This document shows, piece by piece, positions 53,746 to 62,832 of a DNA stretch of 64,000 nucleotides. Every line of letters begins with the position of its first letter. Positions within the stretch are counted from its first letter, which is position 1. Location of the stretch: NCBI GenBank assembly GCA_016208015.1, contig JACQYW010000005.1, positions 186,001 to 250,000 of the forward strand, read 5' to 3'. A program made the position numbers and the translations under genes. The DNA comes from Nitrosomonadales bacterium. GTDB taxonomy: Bacteria > Pseudomonadota > Gammaproteobacteria > Burkholderiales > Gallionellaceae. The notes beneath the pieces are model-generated. The model was not told the DNA's origin. It ran no database searches and worked only from the letters and a program-made list of their open reading frames with translations.

Positions 53746-54498
53746 ATGGCAAATGTTGCAGGCAGTAAAGACATAAGCAAAAGCAGCGGAGCGAAGAAAC
53801 GTCCTGATGGAGTTGATACAAATCGATATAAGAATCTTGAAAAATGGAGTTACCGCAAGTGGGCTTGGGAATTTCTTCGCAGAAATCCAGAATATATCGC
53901 CGAATGCAAACGATTGCGGAGTGGTACTGATGCGGAAAAGCTCGCTGTAGCGCAGCAGTTTGGATTGAAGAAATTCAAGGAGTATTCAGAAGGGTACAAA
54001 GGCCCTTCCGGTATGCCCCGATTCTCTATGGGCTCGATTTCAAGCTGGACAAATCTGGATTGCGACAACACTGATGGTCGTCGCGTAGCGATTAGATTAG
54101 GTTATGCACAGGTGTTGGTTCGCTTCAACTTGGCGCCGGTAATTCAAGAGAAAAAAGCTCTGGACAAGCAATTCCGTATGGCCGAGCAGCGCATTAAGAA
54201 ACGTTTGGCTGTGTACGAGAAAATCATCACAAAAGAGGCTGCGAGCCACAAGTACAAAGCAGTGAGCTTTGGGATATACATCCGACTTCTTGATCTACTG
54301 AATGCGGGCGCGTCGCCACTTGAATGCGCTCAGCAGGTTTTTCCAGGTAAGGTAAACAATGCGCAGACAGAAAACTATCTGAGGCAAGCTGTGAAAAATC
54401 CTATCAACTCTGCCAAGAAAATGGCCGAAGAAGGTTATCTCCATTTATCAGTTCTAAAAGGGAAGCCCAACGGGAAACGCATACCCTTAGCGCAATGA
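53746..54498 (+). CDS. Island protein with an N-terminal transcriptional-regulator-like segment
   Basis: 250 residues. The segment SYRKWAWEFLRRNPEYIAECKRL (about 35-57) resembles the short AWEFLRRNPxY motif of transcriptional-regulator-like (DUF6499-type) domains found on mobile elements. The rest is helical and basic (EQRIKKRLAVYEKIITKEAASHKYKAV, YIRLLDLLNAGASPLECAQQVFPG). The frame stays open for 37 codons past the TGA at 54496-54498, directly into the AlpA-like gene. The start has ACAGGAGTG ahead of the ATG. Family not certain. Confidence 0.65.
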   Translation: MANVAGSKDISKSSGAKKRPDGVDTNRYKNLEKWSYRKWAWEFLRRNPEYIAECKRLRSGTDAEKLAVAQQFGLKKFKEYSEGYKGPSGMPRFSMGSISSWTNLDCDNTDGRRVAIRLGYAQVLVRFNLAPVIQEKKALDKQFRMAEQRIKKRLAVYEKIITKEAASHKYKAVSFGIYIRLLDLLNAGASPLECAQQVFPGKVNNAQTENYLRQAVKNPINSAKKMAEEGYLHLSVLKGKPNGKRIPLAQ

Positions 54499-54609
54499 CA
54501 GTATCTGGCAGTTGAGTATGCTCTTTCAATTGCCAAAGGAAACACGTCGGCTCCTGGGAAAATTGCACTTGTACTGGCCAGTGCACTTTCCAATCTTTCA
54601 GGAGCATTC

Positions 54610-54996
54610 ATGAAATCTAATATCGGATCATCACTAGTTGCTGCGACTTCCAATGCAGCATGCCGCAGCACAAATGGCTTGATAAAAGTCGAGCCAAGAT
54701 CAGGCAATAGGCAGCAAACACAATCGACATCCATCTCAAAGATGCACGGTCGCACCCCTGCACCGTTAGGGAATTTTGATCAACTCCCTGATAGCGCATT
54801 TGTCCGGCAGGCTGTAGTGCTCGGTTTGTTCTCATGTTCCAAAGCAACCCTTTGGCGCTGGGTAAAGAGCTCGCGCATTCCCTCGCCCGTTAGGCTGGGG
54901 AGCAGGCTTACGGCATGGCAAGTTGGGCCGCTGAGAACATGCCTGCGAAAAATTGAGGCGTCAGCCTGCAACGGCTTGGAAGGAGGGACTAAATAA
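54610..54996 (+). CDS. AlpA-like excisionase/transcriptional regulator
   Basis: 128 residues. The C-terminal half is AlpA-type: LPDSAFVRQAVVLGLFSCSKATLWRWVKSSRIPSPVRLGSRLTAWQVGPLRTCL, a winged-helix-like DNA-binding unit found in P4-type elements, where AlpA controls integrase or excision. The first 50 residues are extended and low-complexity. It is in the same frame as the gene at 53746 with only one TGA between them, so this may be the tail of a larger broken gene. The stop overlaps the ATPase ATG as TAATG. Confidence 0.82.
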   Translation: MKSNIGSSLVAATSNAACRSTNGLIKVEPRSGNRQQTQSTSISKMHGRTPAPLGNFDQLPDSAFVRQAVVLGLFSCSKATLWRWVKSSRIPSPVRLGSRLTAWQVGPLRTCLRKIEASACNGLEGGTK

Positions 54997-55967
54997 TGAC
55001 TCATACCCAAAAATCCAATTCGCAAAATTTGGTTAAGCCAAAGCTTCCGGCGCACTATTTTAAGAAACACTCAACACCAAAGCCTCTTGAGGCAATGGAT
55101 TTGAGAGAGTTTGTAAGAATGCCAATACCCACGCCAGCACCGTTGCTTGGCAATTGGCTGAATGTTCAAGGCCTGTGCATGATTCATGGCGCACGAGGGG
55201 AGGGGAAGACATTTCTCGCATTTTGGATCGCCTGTGCCGTTGCTGCTGGGCAAGATCTGTTTGGCTGGAAGTGTGCCGGACCGAAGAAGGTGGTTTACCT
55301 TGATGGTGAAATGTCGTCGGGAATGCTCCAGGCCCGAACAAGGGCTATCCCAAAGCGCATGAGGCCAGCACATGGAATGCTAAAGATGGTGACACCTGAT
55401 TTCCAGCCTGGAGTACTGCCTGACTTGTCCAATCGCGAGGAGCAGGAGTTGATTAACGCGGCAATCGATCCAGACACCGATTTGATTGTTGTAGACAACC
55501 TTTCGAGCTGGTCAAAGTCGGGTCGTGAAGATTCCGAAACTTGGGCACCGATTGCCGAGTGGGCTCTCCGTCACCGGGCTGCGGGGCGCTCAATTATCTT
55601 CATCCATCACAGCGGCAAAGCTGGTACGCAACGCGGCACGAGTCGCAGGGAGGATTTGCTGGATGTTGTCTTGGCTTTAAAAAAGCCCCCTCAGTCGACC
55701 CCGAGTGAAGGCGCGTGTTTTGAAATCCGGTTCGAGAAGAATCGGCATTTGGTGGGGGAGGATATTGCCCCCATAAAAGTCCGGCTGACAAAGGATGAGG
55801 ACGGGAAGCATGACTGGGTGTGGGAGGTCGTTCAGGATCGATCTGATGAAAGGTTGGTGCGAATGATCAAGCTGAAAGGGCAAGGGCTGAGCCAGTCTCA
55901 AATAGCCAAGAAGCTGGGCGTTGACCGAGCAACAGTTTGCCGGGCTTTGAAAAAACAGCAACTCTAG
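54996..55967 (+). CDS. RepA-like AAA ATPase with C-terminal helix-turn-helix
   Basis: 323-residue RecA-fold ATPase of the plasmid RepA/DnaB-like helicase group. Walker A is HGARGEGKT (64-72), Walker B is DLIVVDNLSS, and IIFIHHSGKAGTQRG resembles the sensor motif. The C-terminus adds a resolvase-type helix-turn-helix (KGQGLSQSQIAKKLGVDRATVCRALKK). In mobile elements such proteins act with a replication initiator. It overlaps the AlpA-like stop and is followed by the II/X Rep gene, so it probably takes part in island replication. Confidence 0.85.
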   Translation: MTHTQKSNSQNLVKPKLPAHYFKKHSTPKPLEAMDLREFVRMPIPTPAPLLGNWLNVQGLCMIHGARGEGKTFLAFWIACAVAAGQDLFGWKCAGPKKVVYLDGEMSSGMLQARTRAIPKRMRPAHGMLKMVTPDFQPGVLPDLSNREEQELINAAIDPDTDLIVVDNLSSWSKSGREDSETWAPIAEWALRHRAAGRSIIFIHHSGKAGTQRGTSRREDLLDVVLALKKPPQSTPSEGACFEIRFEKNRHLVGEDIAPIKVRLTKDEDGKHDWVWEVVQDRSDERLVRMIKLKGQGLSQSQIAKKLGVDRATVCRALKKQQL

Positions 55968-55975
55968 CCGGAGCA

Positions 55976-56017
55976 TGTTGCGTGTTGCAACGCGCTATAC
56001 ATTCGCAACACGCAACA
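55976..56017. repeat. 13-bp inverted repeat upstream of the rep gene
   Basis: TGTTGCGTGTTGC (55976-55988) and GCAACACGCAACA (56005-56017) are a perfect inverted pair around a 16-base spacer. Each arm itself repeats GTTGC/GCAAC. It lies between the ATPase and the II/X replication initiator, about 95 bp before its start. Candidate replication origin or Rep-binding operator. Confidence 0.6.
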
Positions 56018-56110
56018 CATCTCCGTATGCCTGCTCAAACAGGGCTCCATGCATTTGCATACTAGCTGATACGCGCTAGAAATTACCATATTTAAAGGAA
56101 AGGGTTGACC

Positions 56111-57151
56111 ATGATTGATTTGCTCAGTATTACGGATGATATACCTCACAAACCATTCGGATCGGTTAGGAAAAAAGAGACCGAAGATGGAGAGGTTAAA
56201 ACTAAACAATTTACAAAAACACTGTACATCAACCATGTCCCGGTTTTCGTCACGTCGCTGAACAATGGCACACAAATCAATATTCGATGCTGCCCATTGA
56301 AAATATTCCAAGGACACAACGTATTTGGAACCAATAGCCTGATGAAACTATCGACAAGGCTTATCGTCGAGGTGCTGAGACAGCTTGAAATCAAACCATC
56401 GAAAGCTCAGCTGCGGAATTGGATGAGGGGGGAATTTCAAGTTGATGAATTGCACGTTACCAATCGCTTTCTTGTGAGCAAGTATCCGATGGTTCGCAAA
56501 GTGATTTTTCACATTAAGCGATATTCTAGTGAGACCTTGTGTCCGTCGTCATTACGCAAGGGTATTGGGGTAACCCTAAAGGCTCCCCACGGAAAGGCCG
56601 TCTGGTTGTTCTACGACAAACGCCAAGAGTTCAGCGATAAGCGCACGAAGGAGCAAAAGTATTTACGGGCAGTGATTGGTGATGGTGCCGAGCATGTTAA
56701 GGACTTACTTTTGAGGCTCGCATCGAAAAGCGTTCGCGCTGAATTGAAGCTCAGCAAAAGATACTTGAGAGCACATGGCTTGGATCGTGGCAAGGCTTGG
56801 GCTGCAAATACTGCTACTGAGGTGTTCGTACGAGAGTTGGAATTGCTGGGACTTGGCAAGATACCCGCCCTGCCCGAATTGCCGAAATTGTACACTGAGA
56901 TAGAGGACCCGAAATTGCGCTCGATAGTCATTCTGTGGGCGCATGGAGAGGATATGACCGAACACTATGCTCCATCAACAGTCAGAAAGTTTCGCAAGGC
57001 CGTTATGGATCAGTTGGGGATTGATATTCTAAAAGACCAGCCTGCGCTCGAATCTGCGAGCGTCAATCTGTCGGACATATTTGCCCCCTGCAAAATGCTG
57101 ACAGGCTTTCCGAAGTGGGCTCGAAAGTATCCGGAGCTTGCCTTGCGCTAA
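56111..57151 (+). CDS. Phage/plasmid replication protein of the II/X family
   Basis: 346-residue protein related to gene II/X replication initiators of filamentous phages, which nick the plus strand for rolling-circle replication. The N-terminal catalytic-type region covers about 1-240 (MIDLLSITDD, NHVPVFVTSLNNGTQINIRCCPLKIFQGHNVFG). The C-terminal block with ILWAHGEDMTEHYAPSTVRKFRKAV and LGIDIL is typical of the X domain. The ATG at 56111 follows AAAGGAAAGG; a TTG at 56105 is less likely. The HUH residues could not be located with certainty by eye. It implies that the excised island, or its ancestor, replicates as a circle. Confidence 0.82.
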   Translation: MIDLLSITDDIPHKPFGSVRKKETEDGEVKTKQFTKTLYINHVPVFVTSLNNGTQINIRCCPLKIFQGHNVFGTNSLMKLSTRLIVEVLRQLEIKPSKAQLRNWMRGEFQVDELHVTNRFLVSKYPMVRKVIFHIKRYSSETLCPSSLRKGIGVTLKAPHGKAVWLFYDKRQEFSDKRTKEQKYLRAVIGDGAEHVKDLLLRLASKSVRAELKLSKRYLRAHGLDRGKAWAANTATEVFVRELELLGLGKIPALPELPKLYTEIEDPKLRSIVILWAHGEDMTEHYAPSTVRKFRKAVMDQLGIDILKDQPALESASVNLSDIFAPCKMLTGFPKWARKYPELALR

Positions 57152-57263
57152 AGGGGGCTGGGGTTGTTGCTCGATTAGTTGGGATGCGACAGCCCCTGTC
57201 CTCGCAAATCACCCATATTCGGTCAGCTAACGATAATCAGCTTTACCGATAGTCAGGAACCGT

Positions 57264-57650
57264 TTAATTTTTGGGAAGTGCCAAGCGAATAAACTGGGGC
57301 AGATCGTTCGGGCCATTGGCTCCTGATAGGTAGGAAATGCCACGATGCAGATGTAGGCGAAAGTAATGCGAGAGCGCCTCTTTTTTTGGTGCGATCCCAT
57401 CCTCCTCGGCGCGGATCAACAGTAATCCCCAATAAACATCTTCGGCACCACCGCTAAAAGTTTTCCATGTCATTTCAACGGAGCTATCGGACGGAATAAC
57501 TTCTTCCGGTGGTTTAGTCGGCTGGTTTATCGAGAGGCAAAATGCCCACCGGCACAGCACGTTCCAGTTTGCTATGCCCGTGCGACGTTTCATTGTGATC
57601 AACTGCGTCTTGGCCTTCTCGGAAATCCTCACTGTTTCGATTGGGGTCAT
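57264..57650 (-). CDS. dndE: DNA sulfur modification protein DndE
   Basis: 128 residues. DndE binds nicked or duplex DNA and is needed for phosphorothioate modification. TVRISEKAKTQLITMKRRTGIANWNVLCRWAFCLS is the conserved N-terminal part, and the C-terminal part (EALSHYFRLHLHRGISYLSG) also fits. It is the last gene of the operon; its ATG overlaps the dndD TGA by four bases (ATGA). Confidence 0.93.
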   Translation of the reverse strand: MTPIETVRISEKAKTQLITMKRRTGIANWNVLCRWAFCLSINQPTKPPEEVIPSDSSVEMTWKTFSGGAEDVYWGLLLIRAEEDGIAPKKEALSHYFRLHLHRGISYLSGANGPNDLPQFIRLALPKN

Positions 57651-59629
57651 ACGCGCACCTCGGAGAGTGAGTGTGAAAAATAGCTATTAACGAACCTCGA
57701 CGTGTTCGCTGATTCGTCGTGCTCGATCAGATAAAACCGCCCGACGGAGGGGCTCAGCTGGGCCAGATACTTGCCCACCACCTCTTCGTCCGTCGATAGA
57801 AGGATGACCTGATGGCTGGCCGTAGGGAAATAATTCTGGACCAAAGTGCCTCGATGTTTGCTGTCCAACCGACTCAATGGCGTATCGATGACAGCGGGCA
57901 AATAACGCCCTGATGCATGCGCTAATGCCCAAAGCGTTGCTACCGCCAATAACTGACGTTCTCCAGCGGAGAGTCGGTGTGCCGGAACGAGTTGTCCCGC
58001 CTGATTCGTGACCGATATCTGGAAGGACTTCGCATCTATCGCGATACCGTGCACCAACGTTTTTTTTCTGATGAGCTGCTGGAAGTAATTCAAAATCGAG
58101 AGTTCCAGCCGATGCAAATTGTTCGCAAGGAGTCGTTCTCGAAAGGTTGCTAGCACCCTACGGCCTCGGGTTGAGTGGTCGATCATGCGCCTCGACACTT
58201 CGTCGCGCGTCAATCGCTCGCCCAATTTTTCGGCCTCACGTTCCGCCTGCGCCTGGAGTCGTGCCATTTGGGTTCTTTGGGCTGCGACCTCATCATCCAG
58301 CAAGTAAATAGTTGCCTCTGCCCTGGCACGCTCCGTCCGGAACGCGTCCATTTCTTGTTGTATGCGTGACACCTCTGCGCTTGTTGGAACTGCAGCAAGA
58401 TTCCTCTCAACCGCTGACAGATGTTCTTCAATATCCGAAAGTGATTGCAACGTATGAACGGCGACACGACCCATGGCGTGGGTTGCTTCGAGGCTAAACT
58501 GGTTCAGAATTTCTTCTGAAATCGCGCTGATTGGAACATCTGACTGATAACGCTGCGCCCGATCGGCCTTTAGATGGTAACGCAACTTCGTTAATGCTTC
58601 CCGCCTTACTCCCAGAGATCCAACGAACTTTTCTATGGAGACATCCCTTGCTTCTGCTTCTGTCTTGAGCAGCTCGGCATTGCCATTGCGTCTGGCCTCC
58701 AGCGCCTTCGAATAGGCAATTTCCAGCGTCTTCGTCGGTATCAACAATGGTAAGGCTCCGGCCGCCAACATCCGCAACTCGTCCTCGATTTCGGCCTTCT
58801 TCTTCCGGTAAAACACTTGTTCAGAAACGAGCTGGTTGCGCTGGGCAAGGAGATCACCACCCAAGCGCTTGAATTCCTCCGCGACCGCAGCCTCTTTCTT
58901 ATCAATGCAGTCGATATCATTCTGAAGAGACGCACGCTTCAGCATATTCTCTTCGTGCGCTTGCTGGATATCGTGGCGCTGTGTTTCGATGGCCTGCAAC
59001 ATGGACTTGTCGCTTTCCGATGCCGTATCAGTCATCCGTTTGCGCTCCACCTGTTGGAGGCTACGCAACAGGCTTTCCACCAAATCTATCCCAAGCAGCG
59101 AATGAATGCCTACTCTGAGCAAGGCGGCAGAGCGCAGTGGATCGGCAAGGGCTTCAATCTTCTCGCCATCGAAAAAAAACAGGTCCGCTATTTGCGAAGG
59201 CATAAAGTCTTCGACGAACTCTACCCACCGCTCCGACGCGACGACGTCATGTTCCCCGTCGCGGAATACCTCTAGGTTTTCTTTTATACTTTCCCCACGT
59301 TTTTGCCAAGTTCTGGATACACGAATACGTGCATCCTGGCCATTGGCGCGGGCACGGAAGGTGAACTCAACCCCCGCCCCTTGGTGTGATGGAGCATCGC
59401 GATTAATCATGGATTCCAGATATTCTGGATAGCCCACCCGTTCCCGCCCGGAACAACGGGCGCTTTTTCCATAGAGGGCGAGTTGCATCGCATCTAGGAA
59501 CGTTGTTTTTCCTGCCCCGTTCAACGCACCTATCAGGACCACGGGTCTTTCTGGGGTTACATCGAGATCTATTCTGTGCTCGCCTCGGTATACGCCAAAA
59601 TTGTGCAAAACCACCTGCTCAAAGATCAT
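57647..59629 (-). CDS. dndD: DNA sulfur modification ATPase DndD
   Basis: SMC/Rad50-like ATPase of 660 residues that acts with DndC and DndE in sulfur insertion. N-terminal Walker A GALNGAGKTTFLDA (34-47), a central coiled-coil region (about 190-530), and C-terminal signature LSAGERQLLAVATLWALAH with Walker B VIDTPLSRLD. The start ATG at 59629 (MIFEQVVLHNFGVYRGEH) is family-typical and overlaps the dndC TGA as TGATG; the frame is open upstream but not homologous. Confidence 0.95.
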   Translation of the reverse strand: MIFEQVVLHNFGVYRGEHRIDLDVTPERPVVLIGALNGAGKTTFLDAMQLALYGKSARCSGRERVGYPEYLESMINRDAPSHQGAGVEFTFRARANGQDARIRVSRTWQKRGESIKENLEVFRDGEHDVVASERWVEFVEDFMPSQIADLFFFDGEKIEALADPLRSAALLRVGIHSLLGIDLVESLLRSLQQVERKRMTDTASESDKSMLQAIETQRHDIQQAHEENMLKRASLQNDIDCIDKKEAAVAEEFKRLGGDLLAQRNQLVSEQVFYRKKKAEIEDELRMLAAGALPLLIPTKTLEIAYSKALEARRNGNAELLKTEAEARDVSIEKFVGSLGVRREALTKLRYHLKADRAQRYQSDVPISAISEEILNQFSLEATHAMGRVAVHTLQSLSDIEEHLSAVERNLAAVPTSAEVSRIQQEMDAFRTERARAEATIYLLDDEVAAQRTQMARLQAQAEREAEKLGERLTRDEVSRRMIDHSTRGRRVLATFRERLLANNLHRLELSILNYFQQLIRKKTLVHGIAIDAKSFQISVTNQAGQLVPAHRLSAGERQLLAVATLWALAHASGRYLPAVIDTPLSRLDSKHRGTLVQNYFPTASHQVILLSTDEEVVGKYLAQLSPSVGRFYLIEHDESANTSRFVNSYFSHSLSEVRV

Positions 59630-61353
59630 GCTTCCAGTTCCTGTGCTGGTTGTTCTTCTGGGATGTATGTAAAGACATCGGAGGCATCGCGCATCTCGTA
59701 CATCAGTTCGTTGCCCCCCGCTTTTCGCTGGAGGGCAAAATCGAGCGCCTGATCTTCGTTCTCGAAAGAACGCATTTCGAGCACATCTTCCAGTTCGCCG
59801 TGAAGGCCAACACGACGGATGGCACCGCGATAGCCATGCTGGATCCCCAGCTGTTCGCGCAAGACGTTGAACAGTAGTTGCTTCGAATCCAGTGGCCCGC
59901 TCTGCGGGGCTTCGATCGCCATCTCCATGCAAACATCGCGGAGGAGACGGATGTCATCAGGCCTGAAAGGCGTCGTTTCGTCCAGCTCGGGGCTTGGGTA
60001 GCTTCTTCCCGTTGCCCTCAAGTAAATGTCAGGCACGGAATCCTCGAACTCTCGTTTCTGGATGACCCATATCCTGCGGATTTCCTCGACCTCCTCTGGA
60101 GTGATAATCGAAAACTCGGATACCGATTCGGGCAGATTCCCACGGATGGTCTCCTGTGCCCGCAGAAGCTCTTCGAGCATAGTTTCGCGATATTTCTGCG
60201 TATATGGACCGTGAACCAATGTGGCGATCTTTTCCACTTTACATGTCGTTTCACGCTTTCCCCCGTTTTCCTCGACGACACGAGTCTCAAGGATGAGCAC
60301 CTTGCGGTTTGGCAACGGATAACCCTCTTCGTTGATGCTCGTTGCCGTCAATCTTTTCATTACCTTTTCATCGACGACCTTGCCTTGGCGCGATGTGGCT
60401 ACTGCGCGGCCTCCGCTTCTCATGCTGAGGAACTGGAGTTGGAGGCTTCCGCCCATCTTGGTGAATTCACGCAGATCCCTGTCGCCCTCGGTCTTCAGAA
60501 ATTCGTTTCGGAAATTTAGCAGCGGCATCATCCATCGTCTGTCCTCGTCGTTCTGGATCATTGCCTGCATTGATTTGTCTTCAGATACCATCGTGCAGAC
60601 GAAGCAACCGAACCTGCTATCGCCGCAACTCGGTGTGCTCTTATCCACGACGAGCGGGCACTCCGCATCAGGTGTGGCACCCCGATAGATATGGAACAAC
60701 TCAATGTTGTTGTAATTCCAAGGGTTCTCGTTTTCGATGAGATATTCCCATACATCGTCACTGGTCCAAGCTGCAACTGGTGTGTAAACCCACACCCGAT
60801 CCAAGCTCGCGTCCGCATTTCTGCTTAGTAGGTCGCGCGTGCTATTTTCGTAATGGGCCAGCACTTTGTCTCGCGCAGAACTTTCGGCCTTGCGTGAGCC
60901 AAGAACTAGAATCGCTTCTCCTTGATTGTTCGCAAGCTCCGTAATGAACGTGTTCGATGCGTTGATCTTCAATCGACTGGTACACCAGCGGAACAAAGGG
61001 CGCGGTGCGGGATATCCCCGACCTATCAAGTTGACCCAAAACCTGTCCTCCAATTTTGGTGTCAAACGATGAGGGATAATGGGCATTTCCTGTTCCCTTG
61101 CCGCCTGTTGCATCGCCGTTAATGAGTTTGTCACCCAAATAGCCACTACGGGATTTTCCACCAACGTATCGGTGCTTATGACGTGGATCGGCTTAGAACG
61201 TTTTTCAACGGGAAGTGCCGCTATTGCTTTCCAAATCAGTTGCAAGGTTGCGGTCGAATCCTTGCCGCCGCTGTAACCCACAACCCAGGGTAATGTGTCG
61301 CTCAGGTAAAGGTCTTGGGTGTTGCGTATCGCTGTCTCAATACGGTCTTTCAT
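59626..61353 (-). CDS. dndC: DNA sulfur modification protein DndC
   Basis: ATP-pyrophosphatase with an Fe-S cluster that activates DNA for sulfur insertion. 575 residues: PP-loop motif GYSGGKDST (26-34), C124 in FRWCTSRLK, and the cluster-type cysteines C232, C243, C250 and C253 (CGDSRFGCFVCT). The start is the ATG at 61353 (MKDRIETAIRN); the frame is open a little upstream into dndB but without a better start. The gap to dndB is 22 bp. Confidence 0.95.
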   Translation of the reverse strand: MKDRIETAIRNTQDLYLSDTLPWVVGYSGGKDSTATLQLIWKAIAALPVEKRSKPIHVISTDTLVENPVVAIWVTNSLTAMQQAAREQEMPIIPHRLTPKLEDRFWVNLIGRGYPAPRPLFRWCTSRLKINASNTFITELANNQGEAILVLGSRKAESSARDKVLAHYENSTRDLLSRNADASLDRVWVYTPVAAWTSDDVWEYLIENENPWNYNNIELFHIYRGATPDAECPLVVDKSTPSCGDSRFGCFVCTMVSEDKSMQAMIQNDEDRRWMMPLLNFRNEFLKTEGDRDLREFTKMGGSLQLQFLSMRSGGRAVATSRQGKVVDEKVMKRLTATSINEEGYPLPNRKVLILETRVVEENGGKRETTCKVEKIATLVHGPYTQKYRETMLEELLRAQETIRGNLPESVSEFSIITPEEVEEIRRIWVIQKREFEDSVPDIYLRATGRSYPSPELDETTPFRPDDIRLLRDVCMEMAIEAPQSGPLDSKQLLFNVLREQLGIQHGYRGAIRRVGLHGELEDVLEMRSFENEDQALDFALQRKAGGNELMYEMRDASDVFTYIPEEQPAQELEA

Positions 61354-61375
61354 AGTGATTTTTTTGTGCCCATAT

Positions 61376-62476
61376 TTATTTCGGGTTCTTGTGACCACGC
61401 TCAAACATCTGCTCCACTCGCTTTTCTTCGGGTCCGAGCTTCAGGCCGAGCTGGCGCTTAATGTAATTGGTTGTCAGGGTGACGTTATTGGATGATTTTG
61501 AAACCCGGCCGCCGATCAGAGCTCGCCCTTCCCAAATGTTTGCATTCGATTTTGACCAGTCGATATTCCCAATTGCCGCTAAGCGATTTTTCCAATTATT
61601 ACGATCACTTTGCATCAAGTCGCGCCCCACCATACCGAAGGCTTGCAACGCGATGGCATGGGAGTGAAGAAAGTCTCGCCGTATTTCTCCCGCCGTCATC
61701 CTTGATGAGCGCACCAGTTCCCATTCGGGAATGTAGTTTGCAATTTCATCCCAAAACTCGATACAGACATTTGAAGCATGTTCGACATTTGTGTATTCAT
61801 CCGTATCGAGCAGCACCGAACATCCCGTATATATGGCACTGAGCGTGAAGAGTTTGCGTGAGCGCTCGGATAAGGTGCTGCGCTCCATTTCCACCAAATC
61901 CTTGAAGGCAGTCGATTTCAAAGCGACCAACTTTGCGATCTTGGAAAGGTCGTTCCTGTGGTCGTAGAGAAGCCCCAAGGAGCGACTAGGGCGGACGGCG
62001 TGTCTATTCAGATCAGAAAACATCTGCTGACTTCGCTCAAGCCCGCGATCGATGAAGAATACGACCGCTATGGTTTCGTCGCCGAGTTCTGGTGCATTGG
62101 CCAGAGCCTGCTCGATTGCCGCACGTCGATGTTGTCCATCGTTAATGATGAAACGTGCAGACATATCAACGTGCAGAGCTCCTAACCGGTCAGCCTCGCC
62201 ACTCGTTCCCATGGACTTGAAGTGCACGGCACCATCCAACGAGGCAGTTATGGCTGAAAATACGTAGCTATTTTTATTTTTCAATACGTATTGAGTGATT
62301 TCGGGGACCCTCGCCCGATTTAATATCCTTTGGGCTCTGAACTCGGGCATTAGCTCTTCTTCATCGAACAGGAATATCCTTGGAATGACTCTGAGAGGAC
62401 ACATTGAGACAAAATATTCTCGCCCCGCCTGTATGCCTCGGATGGCTGGAAAAATGTATTCGAATGAGGGGTCCAT
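61376..62476 (-). CDS. dndB: DNA sulfur modification protein DndB
   Basis: 366 residues. The DGQHR motif (INDGQHRRAAIEQAL, 111-125) is diagnostic of the DndB/DGQHR domain family. In Salmonella DndB represses the dnd operon and limits modification. It is first in the dndBCDE operon. dndA is absent: no cysteine desulfurase gene occurs in this window, and many dnd systems borrow an IscS. The start ATG at 62476 has a -10 box 28 bp upstream. Confidence 0.95.
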   Translation of the reverse strand: MDPSFEYIFPAIRGIQAGREYFVSMCPLRVIPRIFLFDEEELMPEFRAQRILNRARVPEITQYVLKNKNSYVFSAITASLDGAVHFKSMGTSGEADRLGALHVDMSARFIINDGQHRRAAIEQALANAPELGDETIAVVFFIDRGLERSQQMFSDLNRHAVRPSRSLGLLYDHRNDLSKIAKLVALKSTAFKDLVEMERSTLSERSRKLFTLSAIYTGCSVLLDTDEYTNVEHASNVCIEFWDEIANYIPEWELVRSSRMTAGEIRRDFLHSHAIALQAFGMVGRDLMQSDRNNWKNRLAAIGNIDWSKSNANIWEGRALIGGRVSKSSNNVTLTTNYIKRQLGLKLGPEEKRVEQMFERGHKNPK

Positions 62477-62832
62477 AGCCTGTCTGTATGTGTAATGGTG
62501 TTAATTATAACGTACAAGACAGTTTTTAATACATACCTTGCTGCAATTTTTACGTAATCGAGTGTATTTTTCTCGGGAACGAGAAAATGGAAAAAGCCCA
62601 GCCACAATCAGCGTTGCAGCGTGATAAGCTCAATCATAAAGCAGCTTCTTCGTCGAGAAAAAGCAAGTAAGAAAAATTGGTGGGAGCTCGACTTGCAAAA
62701 GGTTTTGCCGACTAAATCGAGTGCGATGTCCATGCTTGTCTTCGATTCCGTTGCCCCCCATTTTTTCGCACTTGTCCGCCTCTTGACGCGCCTTCCGCTA
62801 TACAACTTCGCCAGACGATTTTTGGAGGATTA
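62477..62832. promoter_or_regulatory. Divergent control region between dndB and dptF
   Basis: 356 bases. The minus strand has a perfect -10 TATAAT (62504-62509) for dndBCDE. Two ACGTA sites, TAACGTAC (62508-62515) and the palindrome TTACGTAA (62550-62557), are 42 bp apart, about four helical turns, and one overlaps the -10. They are candidates for DndB or another repressor. A TTTTCTCG/CGAGAAAA hairpin lies at 62568-62587. A short open frame fills the dptF-proximal half (62621-62833). Confidence 0.5.
62568..62587. repeat. 8-bp hairpin in the dnd/dpt intergenic region
   Basis: TTTTCTCG and CGAGAAAA are a perfect inverted pair around GGAA. No T run follows on either strand, so it is more likely an operator or leader structure than a terminator. 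Confidence 0.5.

Noticed and set aside
54496..54498. TGA as a selenocysteine codon
   Set aside because: No selenocysteine-like context or hairpin just after the TGA was seen, and neither half is a known selenoprotein family.
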